Assembly: GCF_018873765.1 (NCBI RefSeq)
Contig: NC_057917.1
Coordinates: forward strand, 58,276,464 to 58,340,463
DNA length: 64,000 nt
Reading direction: 5' to 3'
Source of the DNA: Telopea speciosissima
Lineage: Eukaryota > Streptophyta > Magnoliopsida > Proteales > Proteaceae
Positions within the stretch are counted from its first letter, which is position 1. Each line of letters opens with the position of its first letter. The notes under the pieces were generated by a model that saw nothing but the letters and a program-made list of their open reading frames with translations, was not told the origin of the DNA and searched no databases. Positions 46,407 to 59,212 of the stretch are shown here, piece by piece. The translations under genes were made by a program, and so were the position numbers.

Positions 46407-46680
46407 GAATAAGAATAAATGCAATCATGCTTTAATGATAATGTCATAATATAATTCATAAATGCATGAATAAGCAATAGTAAACAAGCTCAGACAGTCA
46501 CCCAAACCCACTCACCAATTACTTCAAATAGAATTTGTATAAGCACAACAATTCCCACTCAAAATCACTCCATTGCACATATGTTGGCGCCTATGAAAGT
46601 GAATAAGAGTGTGAGAGAGTGTAGGGGAGGCCTCATAGAGAAACCCCACAATTTACATAAGTTATAGGTCTTGAAAACAG

Positions 46681-47096
46681 CATCGGAGGCAACGTCGGAC
46701 TCAACAATGCCTGCCTCTGACCCTGAGTCCGACCCTTCCTGCAGGCTCAAGCCACATCGGGGGCAGCGTCGGACTCAACAGGCTTACCTCCGACCCTGAG
46801 TCTGACCCTTCCAGGCTCAGGCCACATCGGAGGCAGCGTCGGACTCAACAGGCTTGCCTCCGACCCTGAGTCCTACCCTTCCAGGCTCAGGCCACATCGG
46901 AGGCAGCGTCGGACTCAACAGGCTTGCCTCCGACCCTGAGTCCTACCCTTCCTACAGGCTCAGGCCACATCGGAGGCAGCATCGGACTCAACAGGCTTGC
47001 CTCCGACCCTGCATCCGACCTTTCCTGCAGGCTCAGGCCACATTGGAGGTAGCATTGGACTCAGCAGTGCCTGCCTCAGACCTTGCATCCGATGCA
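46681..47096. repeat. 70-74-bp tandem array, six copies, inside the solo LTR
   Basis: Copies start at 46681, 46755, 46825, 46895, 46968 and 47041, each beginning CAT(C/T)GG(A/G)GG and containing GTCGGACTCAACAGGCTTGC-type sequence. Outer copies are more diverged than inner ones. No unique spacers separate the units. Confidence 0.95.
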
Positions 47097-48394
47097 ACCC
47101 ATATACGATTTCAAGGTCCTTAAAAGCCCAGGGTTGTCTCATTTGGTTCTTTAAGTTCCAAGGGACTAGGGAGGGGGGTCCTATAGTCTATTAAGGTCTT
47201 AGAAGTACCCATCATCAAATGATTGAGGGATTTAAAGGATCAAAAGCTCAAAAATTCAGATTTGGGGTTTCCTTTGGTGGTTGAAGCTTTAGAATCAAAT
47301 AGATTCAGCAAGAGGTCAAATAGAGGTCTTTATAGGACTGTAATACATTAATGGAGTCCCAAAAACATAGCTTAGAATAAACCATTTGGTTCCAAGAGGA
47401 AACCCAAACTCAAGACTGAAATTAGGTGAGCCATCTAAGCTAAAAAAGAAGGATATGGAGGGCGTTCCAAGCTCAACCGAAAAAGAGAAAAGAGAAGGGA
47501 GAGAGGTAAGAGTGTTCTTGGCCTACCTGATTTGAGGTACACAAGAGGTCCTCCTTGTAGATCCAAGCTCAAGCAACCGATCCCACCTTCTTCTCCTTCT
47601 TCTCCTCCTTGCTGCCTCCTCTCTTCAAAGCTCTCCTCTCCTTTCACGATTAGGTTAGGAAAGAAAATGAGAAAGACTAAGGAATAGCCCTAGCTCTCAT
47701 ATCTATAGATGTGTCTTACTAAGGCCTGTTTGGCTAGGGCCTCTTAGCTATAAATCTAGGGCTTGTTTGGGTAGGGTAGTTTAAATGCCCACTTAGGTAT
47801 TGTTTGGATAGGGTCTTTTAATGAACCACAAACATATTACCCATCTAAACTCATTACCCACCTAAACTCAATTAAACACCATTAAGACACAACTTGGGCC
47901 CAATGGGCTTCATTTTAGAATAAATCTTGGGCCTTGTTTGGCTAAGGTTTTTTAATGTCTAAAGTATATTAACCTATTTTAAGCATTACTTGGGCCCAAG
48001 GGCCCACTTAAGAGGTCACCAAAATAGAAGGGAGGCTAAGGTAGTAGTTAACCACGATAAGGTACCAACAACATCCTCGATAAAGGGTATGTGGGCCCCA
48101 CAAAAGGTCTCACTCGAATTAGCCACAATAACAGCATCGGATGTAGGGTCAGATGCACATAGGACCCTGCATCCTATGCAATACAAATGGTAGATAAAGT
48201 ATCAAAAAGGTCTGGGCTTGGACCCATACCTCAGGGACTTTAAGGGGAAGGAAACAAGCAAAAAAAATAGGTTTAGTAATTTATCATTTGACCATCATGG
48301 TGAAAGACACACCGACAAACAAGGCAGCATAGTCTACTCACCACAGGGATAAATAATAAACAAATAGGTTCTCAGGTGCGGGTGTAACAACATG

Positions 48395-50810
48395 ACTGTG
48401 TAATTTATGTGTTATCAGTGAGGGCCTTCAACAATGATTGAGATTATGTGTTTGAGTGAGGGACTTTCACAAGTAGATGTAACAACTCTTGACAGCATTG
48501 TGATCATCAACTCTTGGCAAGAAGGGTTGTAACTGTGGTTGTATGTTGTGCATTTAAGGGAACAATTTAGTGGTTGTGTTAAGTGTTGGGGACATCAACA
48601 GGTGAACTGGGAAGTGAACTTGTAAAGGGAAAATGTTGTTGAGTACATTGATTCACCCCCTCTCATTGTCTACTTGGAAACAATAGTACTTTTACAATTT
48701 GCTAATACTATTTTGATGAAACATTTCCATCATGCCTTGAGATGGGAAGCCTTTCAATCACGTATACTCCCAGTATACCAATGAATTAGAATTGTCAGGG
48801 AGATTTAAAATCCACTTCTAGACCAATGATCACCTATCGAATTTGGTGTTTCATATGATGTATAAGTTACTCCCCCTTAATTTTCAATAGTTTTTTGTTG
48901 AATTCACTTCTTAGACTTTTAAACTATTTAACACCTAGGTAATAACTAATAGGGCGAGGGTTCCCCATATTGCCAATGTGAGAAGAATCTATACACTACA
49001 CCAATGGCAAAGCTGAGAAAGGCATTATCCACATGTTCCAAGCAAGAAAGAAATAAATAATAAAAAAATCCAATGTGAGGAAAACAATACTTTGGCATAA
49101 CATATGGAGATGTTAGATTAGTTTGGGATTTTTATCGTAGACGGATGATAATGTGAATTTAAGCCAATTATTTAGGACACAATGAAAGGAGTTTCATATT
49201 AAGGCATGGTAAAACTCTGATCTGTCCTACTCACAAACTCATGAAATGCCCTATCATAACCTAAAGTCCATATCAAACCAAAAACTTATGTCACCCATTT
49301 AACTTCCTAGAATTTTGGTAACTTCACAAGTCGTTTATGGGATCATGGGCATTGAGAACCTTGTAAATAGGTGCCCTTTCTCACATGCCTGTTACTTTTT
49401 TTTGCCACATGGATAAGATAAGTTGACATTCTGACCATTAGATAGATAAAACATCCATTAGATAAATAAAATTTTGTTTACGAGTCTAAACATCAAATTC
49501 AAAGGCCTGTCTCAAGTGTGGGAATGGGCTTCTACCAAGGACGTGTAAAACTCTTTTAGCTGTTTCCTAAAAAAAATAGAACCCATTTTTTTGTTGTTGT
49601 GTGGGAATGTGGAGTTAGCATTTCATGTTATTGAAGGAACCTTAGGAATACATGAATAAGCTATTAGAAATAATCGTAATGGAGGTTCGTGGAACTTACC
49701 TCCTTAGGATCGAAGTCTGAGACAACTAGTTATTCTTTTGAAGTAGGAATGAAAGCAAGCCTTTCACCCCTTTATTGAATCAATAAGATTTTTTCCCCAT
49801 GAAAAAGAGATTGCTCAATGAAAACCCGGTCAGAATCCCTTCGTTTATTTTAGGGCATCAACTACCTGCATTTAGGGAGTTAAAACTTAGTCGACTATAT
49901 ATAATATAGGTTATATCATATTTCTTTTATGCACACATTCTTCTATTGCTTGTTGCTTATTGGGTGGTGGGGCGTTGGTTGGGCAGACAACGTAACTGCA
50001 TCCATATCCACATGCCATTGTAATCCAATGTTTCTTGCATACTAGTAACTACAAAGGGTTTCTGGTTTCTTATTTTATCAAGGGGAGGGTTTGCTACTAT
50101 GCTAGAGTGTCGTTTTACACCAATAAGAGGGGGAGAGGGTTGCGAATCATCCAATAGGGGCGGGCATTGAATGAGAAGAGGGGGTATGGGGTCCATTCAT
50201 GGTGTGTGAGAGGGTTCATGCAAAAATATGCACACTGGCGTTGTGCGGTTTCTTTTTTCCTTCAGCTATAGGGTTTCTTATCTTGTAGAGTAGCAAGGTT
50301 ATGACTTCTTCAAATTCTCTTAGATGGCAACAGTTTGATGGAAACTCAGCGCCTTATATCGCGAAGCCAGGTCACATATGGTTGCCACCGTTGTTGGCAC
50401 TTATTGCCTACTACTATCCCCACATTCCTTCCATTAGGGAAGTAGGGTAACTATACCCACTCAACTGTGAACATTTGCAACAGAAAAAGAAGGAAGTTTT
50501 GCTGGGCCACATCAGCCAATATAAGCATCTTATGGGTATATTATGACATTAAATTTAGGGGGGAGGTTCTACACACCGCCTAAGTGTATTGGCATCTCTC
50601 ATCGCAAGCTAATGGGCACTATTTTGCCTATTTTTGTAATACCAATCTTTTCTTTGATTATATTTGTAAAATTAAAGATTGAGTAGACAGTTTTGTAAAC
50701 GGTAACTCATTTGTAGTTAATCACGTAATTTTCCCAAAATTGGGGATATCTATGTTTATGCTCCTGTGCGTGCTCTCATTAGACCGGTACACGACCAGCC
50801 CTTAATTTAT
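48395..50810. other. Intergenic region without recognisable genes
   Basis: AT-rich DNA continuous with the flank left of the solo LTR. Open frames are short and match no family I recognise. Confidence 0.5.
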
Positions 50811-51005
50811 ATCTACAAATTTATTTTTTTTGGGTAATTGGGAGCTTTACATATATATTTGATAGAAGGGGGGGGATCGAACCGGGGACGGGATAAGATA
50901 CCAGCCAAGAGACTCGAACTCGAGACCTCTTGGTGAGCATGGGAATGAAGCGCACCATGGCTCACCAACTGAGCTAAGCAGTTGTTGGTATCTATTTACA
51001 AATTT
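50811..51005 (-). mobile_element. tRNA-derived SINE
   Basis: The element 50823-50993, on the minus strand, has an A-box-like CTTAGCTCAGTTGGTGAGCC and B-box-like GTCTCGAGTTCGAGTCTC, and ends in an A-rich tail (T run at 50823-50830 on the plus strand). Flanking 12-bp duplications AT(C/T)TACAAATTT lie at 50811-50822 and 50994-51005 with one mismatch. It differs in sequence from the Au SINE at 8.2 kb. Confidence 0.88.
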
Positions 51006-51047
51006 GAGACAAAGCATACTATTTCTCCGTATCAGAGAGCTGAAGGA

Positions 51048-52611
51048 AAAGTCCCAGAGTCCGGATCAGCTCCACATATGTGCAGGATATTTACTCTCCA
51101 CACAAGTGAGAAACTGACACGTGTTATGACCCTAACGGAGAAGGCGTTAACGTTGTTCTTTGGCTTTTTTATCCTTTTATCACACAATTAAGTGGGACCC
51201 ACTACTGCTTAAGAATGAATATTTTATTTAGAATTTTTGTTTGTTTCAACTTTTTATTCTTGTTCATCGTCTTTTTCTTCTCCTTCGGTGAACCCGAAGG
51301 CACTCACCCTCACTCCACAGCCCTTTCCTCCCTCCCTTGTCCCCGCCCCTTCCCTTCCCTGCAACCCCAACCCCACTCAGAGCAATGTTCCTTCCGCAAT
51401 CCCTCCCCTACATATCCATCCCATCGTACACATTTGAGCTCCCTCCGTCGGAATCGTTTCTAATCGGCTGTGGGCTAGGACATCAGTCTCCGTCTTCCAT
51501 CCTTGAAACCCAGTTGGGTTGTTACCATGAATCTCTATAGAAGCACGGGATTTTACCATATTTGAAGAGCACAGAGAAGCTAATTCTGTTGATGACGTTA
51601 ATGACGATGAAGAACAAGGGAAGAAGACGAGGTCATTGTCCACGACACTGAAACTCCTCTGCTTTCTGAGTACCTAAATCATCAATTCCCAATCTTTTAC
51701 ACTCTTGCAATCCCGTTTCTCACCCCCATTTCAGATTTATTTGCGGGTATCTCTAATTTTATTTATTTATTTTGTGCTTGTTCCCAATTTTAGATGAAGC
51801 TAATTTTAAGGCAATACGTTTGGATTGAAAACACATTAGGGAAGAGATGACAGGAAGCTCTGTGTTCTATTCATGTGATGAGAGACGATGATCAGAGACA
51901 ATCTCTGCAAAACCAGATTTTGGGTATCTTTGCTTTGAAAATATGAAATGGTGGCGTTTTGGAGGTTCTGGAAAACCAAACCAAAATGGGTTCGGCAAAA
52001 CCGCAGTTGTGAGGATTGGGATAAACGGGATCAAGAGGAAGAAGATGACGTGGGTGTAAGAGCTACTACCAACTTGATAGAGGAACTAGGAAGATGGACC
52101 CAACTCCAAAAGCTATCCATTGGTAGAGTAGCAGAAGCTGATTCTTAAAATTTTTGTGCTTCCACCGGGCAGTGGTGAAGGGGGTTCGCAGGGAGGAGCA
52201 AGGGTGATGCGGGGTTTGCAGGGAAGGGAGGGATGAGAGACAATGAGAGGGAAGGGGACGGGGTGGGGTTGCAGAGAGGGGAGTGATGAGAGATGATGCC
52301 AGGAAATCGAAACAAGGAAGATGATATGGGTTCCATTGTTATGAGATATTAGAAAAACATTTGAGTTGTTGAGGAGGTAACCAGTTTCCCTTTAATACGT
52401 GTCAGTCTATTATCATACACGTGTCGGTTTCTCACTTGAATAACTTTTGGGTTACGTTTTTTAAAAGGAAATAAAAAAAGCAAAAATTCTGAAAACAAAA
52501 GTTAACGGCCGGTAGTCTACTGTATTTGAGCGTAACACGTGTCAACTTCTCATTTGTATGGAGAATAACTATCCTCCACATATGTGGAGCTGATCCGGAC
52601 TCAAAGTCCCA
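51048..52611. mobile_element. 1.5-kb non-autonomous MULE with perfect 9-bp target duplication
   Basis: The element 51057-52602 has inverted ends of at least 80 bp. Both arms show GAGTCCGGATCAGCTCCACA, then TATGTG(C/G)AGGATA and GACACGTGTTA. It is flanked by perfect AAAGTCCCA duplications (51048-51056 and 52603-52611). The inverted homology extends inward with C/T-rich left and G/A-rich right halves (about 51300-51440 versus 52180-52290). No transposase is present. It shares the GA(G/A)TCCGGATCA terminus with the 4.7-kb MULE. Confidence 0.95.
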
Positions 52612-53164
52612 ACGGTTGGTTTCGATTAGCTTAGGCCATCTTTGGTATAGTTTTTGTTTTTGATTTTTACCTATTTATCAAAAATCATTTGTGAAAACCA
52701 TTTTTGGTCAAAACATAAAAATCGTTTGGTAACCAATAGACACAATAGATTGTGTACTCAGAAATAGGTTTGGTATACCTATGTGGAAAATGATTTTTAT
52801 GACTTTTAAACTTGTATGGAAAAAAGAATGTATCCAGATCCTCCCCAACCGATTGGACGCCCAATGAGGCATCCGACAGCTGGGAGGACCCAGAAACGCA
52901 CCCCAACACATGGATGGGCTGTCCCAAAAACATGAAGCAGGTTCAACCGATAGTTAAAGTGATTAAAAATATATAAACGCCATTTCAGTCATACCAATGA
53001 GTGCATGAAAAAAACAACAACAAAATATTTCAAAGTCCACAAATACATAATAAGTCTTGCAAGAAAAAAACTACAAAAGATCCTTATATGCTTCCTTAAC
53101 CTGCTGATCATCAATCCTTAAAGAAAAACTTAATAAATAACACAGTAAAAATATCTGTTGATCA

Positions 53165-54440
53165 TCAATCCTGATAGGCTTCCTTAATCTGATTTGCAAT
53201 TTGTTTTCGATATGCTTCCCATTTTTGTTGTTGCGTACCACCTACCACATTTACAATATTCACAACATCATCATCATCACTATCAGTATCGTTATCTTCA
53301 TCATCAAACTCTCCCCTCTCTGCTTTTTCAAAAAGCCAATCCGATGCTATTTGCTTTCTGATAAAGTTGTGTATTGTCACACAAGCAATCACAATCAATA
53401 CTTGTGTCTTGAAACTATATTTGGGCATCATCTTTAAAATAGGAAAACGTTTCTTCAAGACTCCAAATGATCTCTCAATAACGGTTCTTAATGATGAATG
53501 TGCAAAATTAAATAGCTCCTCTACTCCTTGTGGTTCTCTATGTTTAAAATCTTGTTGATGATAGTATTTTCCTACAAAATTAAGATTAACAATTAGAATT
53601 CAAAGCGGCCACCTAGATAAAAATCAATTTAATAACGCTACAAAATAAAAAATATGAACTATTACCTGGTAGTGGATGGGGAAATTTCAAACGAGGAATG
53701 TTGATGGCTTCCCATAATATTCGATTGTCATATGTTGTTCCCTCCCAACCAGCCCAAACCCAAGTGAAGCACATATCAAACGAACATATAGCACATACGT
53801 TTTGGGTAACTTCATTTTTTCTACCAAACCTATATGAAACTTGTTTTGCAACTGGAATTGATGCACTTATGTGTGTTCCATCTATTACTCCAATGCAATT
53901 GGCAAAAAATGGATAATACTTTCAATTGGATTTGATGTGAGGTGGTTTTTCCTCAAATGAGGGTGGTTGTACCATCTCCCTAGCAAATGTTTGTAGTGCT
54001 TCTAATACATTATGGAAGTGACGACTCACTGTTTCACCTGAATGTTGAAAGCATTCCTGGATGACATCATTTCTAACATTGTGAGCCATCACGAATATTG
54101 TCATTGACAATTGTTCCTCAACCATGGTGTTCTTTGTGTTTGCCATTAAACTTCTCTCTTTTAATGCACGTACCAACCTAGTGAAATGCTCCCTTGACAT
54201 ACGAAATAGTCTTCGAAACCTTCTTGGAAGTGTACTGGGGTTTAGCATTTCAAATATCTAGGCATGACCTGTGAGTTGGCGTGTGTGCATTGGTTGTTTT
54301 GTAATTTGGGAAGTGATCTCATCATCATCACTGTCGTCATCAATTCTCTTCTTTTGCTCCAATTGATGATGTATACAGCTCAAAATAATTGGCACCAATG
54401 AGCCCTCCTCATTGAGAAATATTTCATCGTCACCATCCAT
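53165..54440 (-). pseudogene. PIF/Harbinger DDE transposase, two premature stops
   Basis: The enzyme would cut and reinsert the element at TTA/TAA targets. Two exons (54440-53666 and 53571-53165) flank a 94-bp GT-AG intron and give 393 codons starting MDGDDEIFLNEEG. The first half carries the SREHFTRLVRAL and HNVRNDVIQECFQHSGETVSRHF DNA-binding-type region. All three catalytic acids are visible in context: IDGTH, TYDNRIL and VIERSFGVLKKRFPIL. In-frame stops are TAG at 54258-54260 and TGA at 53922-53924, with no frameshift. The element therefore lost activity recently relative to most copies in this window. Confidence 0.92.
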
Positions 54441-57292
54441 AACAACTGATCATACATAATAACTCATATTAACACATATAAATTCAACTTAGAAGATTCA
54501 CAATGAAAAAAAAAAAATATCACACACATAAATTCAACTTAGAAGATTCAAACTACATACATATATAGGTCCAACTTTCAAAATATTAAATGGCCATAAC
54601 ATGACACGCATAGTTTTAGCATGAAAAGAATGGAAAACTAAAGTAATTTCATAAGCATGATCTTCTTGTGGTCATGAGGCTAGATCAATACTTGCTTTTT
54701 GGTTCTCCATATAAGTTACTATCATTAGGGTCTAGATATCAATACTTGTTTTTTTGTTCTCATTAGGGTTACATAATGAAAACATGTTCAAAGGCACTTA
54801 CATAGAAAGAAAAAAATAATCCTTGAGAATAACAACCATTGAATTTTCTAAATTCATGCCTCTTTGGGAATTACATTAGTGAGAATAACACCAAAGCAAT
54901 ATAAATATGTAGTCCCCCCCCCCCCCCACCCCCAATCAATTTGGAATTGAATAAAATGAATTGATTTGGTTTGGTTGTTGCCATTGATGGCTGAGGAGTT
55001 TTCACTCCCCATCCCACACTAGCTTTCTTCCTCTTTTCTCTCTCACAAATGGACTCGTTCTTCTCTCTCGATTTAGTAAGGGACATCTTTTCTCTATTTC
55101 TTATTTTCTTATCTTGTCTCTCCTTTCACATCATCTCTCTCTTTCTTCATTCTTTTTTTAACCAATTTCTGTTTTCACATGATCAATTTGTTAGTTTCCT
55201 ATTTTTTCTCCCATCGTTCTCTCTCTCCTAGATCCTATTTTTGGATGGAATCTCCATTCTCCTACCACCCATCTATCACTTGTTTTCTCTCCCTTATATT
55301 CCCACGGTTGACAGGGTACCGTGGTACGGGAATTTGAAACTTATGGAGAAAGGATATGGTAAAAGATAGAAAGGAGAGATCGCATGGAAGGAAGCAGAGA
55401 GGGTGAAAGGTTGCACACACAACTCTATTGGCAGCACCGATAAGCACTTCTTTCAATTTCAATCAAAACAATCCAACCTCAATCGTTGGGTACAACCAAG
55501 TATTTAAAGGAAAATCAAATCCTAACCCTACCTTGAAACTGAAATAGAGTTAGACTCTATATGGGACTTGAACTGAAACAAACTCTACCTCTAACTCCAC
55601 GTACGACTATACCAGCCAAGTATGTTCAGTTCAGGTGTTTAATAGATGATGGTTTGATGGTCGAAATATGCAGGAAAAAGCTGGGCATAAGGCATGTGTA
55701 GGTGCTATTGATACCCCGAATAAAAATGAAGCAAAAGAACAAATAATCAGCTACCATGGCAACTGAAGGCTGCTTTGGGGATGAAGGAGCAGGCAACAGG
55801 TGTGAGTCGATAAGGATTTAATGGATAAAATAAGGTAAATGGATAGCCATTCAATTGGAAGAGAACTGGTGAGAACTTGAACCAGAAATAGGGAGGCGAA
55901 AAAGAGAGGAAGACGATTAGTCACCTTAGACTCCACCATAAATTTTCTTTGAACCTACCTATACAGCAGCTTGTCCGTTTTCAAAGGAGGTGGGAGACCA
56001 CTTCTTGCTCAAACTTGTGCTGGAAATCCAGTCTTCCTATAGTTACTTGCCATGACATGAAACAGAAGTACTCACCAAAAAACAAACAAACTCTTACTAA
56101 CACTAAAAAAAACTTGTACAAGCTCTAGAAACCACAAATGATATACACTGAAAGCCCATAAAAAACATAGAGAACCCCAAATCCAGGGCCCATACAAAAT
56201 CAAAGAAAACCCCCTACAACTTTCAATGACTTGCACTCCTCCCAGATCCATTTGACCCAGATACTTGAAACATTTTAAATTAATTTATTGAAATCCTAAG
56301 AAATGCCCTCCATGGTCTGCATAGACCAAAAAACCTCAGAAAAGCTTGCTACACCCATCTGGAAGCCTGCAACAGTATTCTTCTCAACATCAAACCCTCA
56401 AGTTGTATTAGATAGAACCCAGCCCTGACTTGAATCTGAATTGGATTAACTATCTTCAACCTAAACATGCTGCTAATTTGATGGTGCTAAACAGAACCCA
56501 CCCCTGCTTACTCATTTAACCCATGCAGGCATCAGCCCGTACAATGAGACCAATCTACTATTAAATTTATTAGAGTAAATTATATATAGCTGAGGTACTC
56601 AATGTTTGGGGTACCTCATATTTGAAATATTAAGTTTAGGGTTCCTGAACTTTAATATTTGAAGTATTATCCATTTTTGTCTGCTCACTGGAATTGTAGG
56701 CTCACATTGCCTTTTTCCCCTACAATAAAAATAACCAAGTGGTGATTCTACGCCACCATTTTTTACCACTCAACAGTCACCACATAATTTCAAAATACTG
56801 CTCGACAAATGCATAGCAACACAGATAAGCACAAACTGGAAATAAAAAATATTAAGTTATATATTTCTAGAATCAATCTTCTTCACGACAAAACCTGTGC
56901 TGGTTCAAAATTTAAACACTCATCCAGCCTTCAATGTCCCAATAGGATCAATTGAAGGAACTCCCAACGGAGCACCCAATACGTTTATTTCATTCAGATT
57001 GATTGTCAAGCAACATTCAATCAAATCCCCAAAACAGTTAGCACTCATCACACATCCCCAAAACAGTTAGCACTCATCACACAAACAAAATTCCAAAAGC
57101 CAGACCCAAGAACAACAGAAAACCCCCAAATAGAAAACCCCCAAATCGTCCAAACAAAGAGAGAGAGAGAGTGTTAGGTTTACCTTAGAACAGATATGAA
57201 CTCAATACAAGGCTTGTGGCTGACCAAATATTCGAACCAAACGCAAGAGTGGTGAGAATATGCAAAACCAAAGTCAGAAATCAAAACTCTAT

Positions 57293-57339
<47 letters not shown>

Positions 57340-57590
57340 CCCAAATGGTGTTGTAATGGAGGGAAGGAGGCCGCAGAGAGTTGAGTTTTAGGGTTGGAGG
57401 CAGCAGAGTTCAGCGTAGGGTTCGAAGAGGTAAAGAAGAGAATAGAGGTAAGAGATGAGGGACGAGAGAGAGAGAGAATGAGAGAGGAGGGTTTTGTTTT
57501 TCTTATTTTTGGCCAATTTACAATTTGAACCCTCCAATAGAGCCGTTGTTTACACTTGCTTTTTAATCTTCTTAATTTTAGCGCACAAAT
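54441..57590. other. Non-coding interior of the Harbinger element
   Basis: About 3.1 kb with poly-C at 54914-54930, CT-rich blocks and an (AC)n-(AG)n microsatellite at 57298-57338. Purine-rich GA repeats occur near 57460. I see no Myb/SANT-type frame on either strand. It could be unrelated sequence acquired by the element or its decayed second gene. Confidence 0.5.
57298..57338. repeat. (AC)n(AG)n compound microsatellite
   Basis: An uninterrupted AC run followed directly by an AG run. Confidence 0.95.
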
Positions 57591-57764
57591 AGCGAAAAAC
57601 GCTTTTCAGCCAAAAATCATAAATGGCTTTCAACTTCTTTTTGATTTTTGATTTTTTTCAATCCTTTTTAAATAGAAACAGGTTCCATAAATGATACCAA
57701 ACGCAACCAAAAACGTTTTTTAAATTAAAAATCAAAAATAAAAACTATACCAAAGATAGCTTTA

Positions 57765-58889
57765 GTAACAAAACGAAACCAATTCAGCCCAACTAAATCG
57801 GACCAAACCGACCTATTGACACCCTTGGGCCTCGAGCCCACCAAGCCCGAACTCGAAGGAAACCTGGAATTATGAGACTCCTCGAAGTGGGTTGAGTAAC
57901 CTCCCCCCTCTTTATTCTCTACTCTGCAAATCCCTCTCTTTCTTATCCGATCGCCTTCTGTGATGCCCTAACCGTAGAGTAGAGCTCTCCAGTAGCACAG
58001 TTTTGTCGAGAAGTTCTCTGAGAGCATCTGGTATCAAACGTGTTGCAGGTACGCTGTTAACCCTTATAAAAATTTCTCCTTTAGAACCTCTACGTTTCAC
58101 ACTGCAGAATGCGGATCCAGAATTTTAGGGTTCTTTTTTTTGACCACTTGATTTGTATATTCTTAGCAAATGCGTGAATCCAGAATTGATGCCAGATGAA
58201 AAATGCTCAGGGTTGAGTTTGATTATTCCTATTCGTGTCTTATTATATCAGCATTACTTGGTTAGTCTTCATTGCAATGAAAAATAGAGATTATAAAAAG
58301 GGGCTGCGACCTGTGGGCCTGTTTGGTTTGGAGTTTTGACAGTTTCATGGCGGTGGGGACTGGGGACGGTGTCTGGACACTGGAAGTGGGGACTAGGAAG
58401 GGGAGGCGTGAGAGACTTGGGTAGGATGGGTGATTGGGTAAAAAACCCTTCTTGAAATTTGAAAAGGATATTTTCTGGTTCCTTAAGTAGCGTTGAGCAT
58501 TCCTTTTTTTCCCCCCCTTCCCTTTAATGGATGTTCGATTGAAACTCTATCACCGATTTGATTCTTCTATAATGGATTAAGTTGAACATTACAAAATCAT
58601 CCTGTTTCGTTTATCCAAACTAATGGGGTATTCTAATCACCTAAGGATTAGAGTTAGAAAATCTCATGTAATCCAGGAGCCCATTGGGACCCTGATTCAG
58701 GTTCATCATAGAAATTGGCTTATTTCTTTAGAAACAGGCCTAAGGTTGGGTTATATACATGTTGGGTCTTTGTTCCCAAGGGTTTTCTATATATTAGGCC
58801 ACTTTAATGAGCCTAAACTAGGGGTACATAGGTTGCATACGGGATTAGCCCAATACTCAGTTGATTTTTTTGTTTTTTTTTTCATTTAT
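57765..58889. other. Intergenic or possible 5' non-coding exon
   Basis: From about 57900 to 58048 the sequence is C/T-rich and leads to a good donor match (GCAG followed by GTACGC), resembling the leader exon of a plant gene. No coding exon could be recognised downstream before the retrotransposon cluster. A plus-strand frame at 58623-58895 (90 codons) has no recognisable family. Confidence 0.3.
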
Positions 58890-59180
58890 AATTAAATACC
58901 TCTCCTTCACAAAAACGTGGAAGGGAGAGGTTTAAGTCTAATTAATTACTTAAAATAGTGTAATGACTTAACTACCCCTACTAACTTAAAAATAAAAGAA
59001 TCTAACTTAGAACAATTAACTTAAGTGAAGATTCCATACTAGCCAATAGGATATAAGAACCTATTAGCCAATAGGAACATTTCACTTAAATTAGACCAAT
59101 TGAACCAATTGGATGCAACCAATTTAAGCCGGTTCAATCTAAAAAACAGAAAAATAACTAAGTATGGAAAAATAGAAATC
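58890..59180 (-). repeat. Truncated 3' LTR of the gag-only element
   Basis: Direct copy of 61735-62027 with few differences (shared TACCTCTCCTTCACAAAAA, GCCAATAGGATATAAGAACC and TAAGTATGGAAAAATAGA). Homology stops at 58890. Confidence 0.9.
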
Positions 59181-59212
59181 CTAGCCTACGGCTCCCTATT
59201 TAAACCCTAAGT

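Larger units (their letters stand above)
45339..48394. mobile_element. 3-kb solo LTR with 5-bp target duplication
   Basis: The segment 45344-48389 begins TGTCACACCCC and ends GGGTGTAACA, the inverted TG...CA ends of an LTR. A perfect 5-bp duplication ACATG flanks it (45339-45343 and 48390-48394). No coding region, primer site or second LTR occurs inside, so it is best read as a solo LTR left by recombination. Its length, 3,046 bp, fits large Ty3-gypsy LTRs, though the lineage is inferred. It contains a six-copy tandem array. Confidence 0.88.
52631..57764 (-). mobile_element. PIF/Harbinger DNA transposon
   Basis: The element 52634-57761 (5,128 bp) has inverted ends: GGCCATCTTTGGTATAGTTT on the left and, as reverse complement, AGCTATCTTTGGTATAGTTT on the right, continuing about 36 bp. 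TTA target duplications lie at 52631-52633 and 57762-57764, typical of PIF/Harbinger. It encodes a DDE transposase at its left end. The Myb-like second protein usual for these elements was not found. Confidence 0.93.

Noticed and set aside
46681..47096. Regular ~70-bp array considered as a CRISPR-like repeat
   Set aside because: Units are contiguous with no unique spacers, and the array lies inside a plant LTR; it is a minisatellite.
51948..52148. Captured resistance-gene fragment in the 1.5-kb MULE (EELGRWTQLQKLSIG)
   Set aside because: The stretch resembles an LRR-type sequence but is too short and isolated to support a call.
58623..58895. 90-codon plus-strand frame as a gene
   Set aside because: No recognisable domain, no clear context, and it ends in a T-rich low-complexity run at the LTR boundary.
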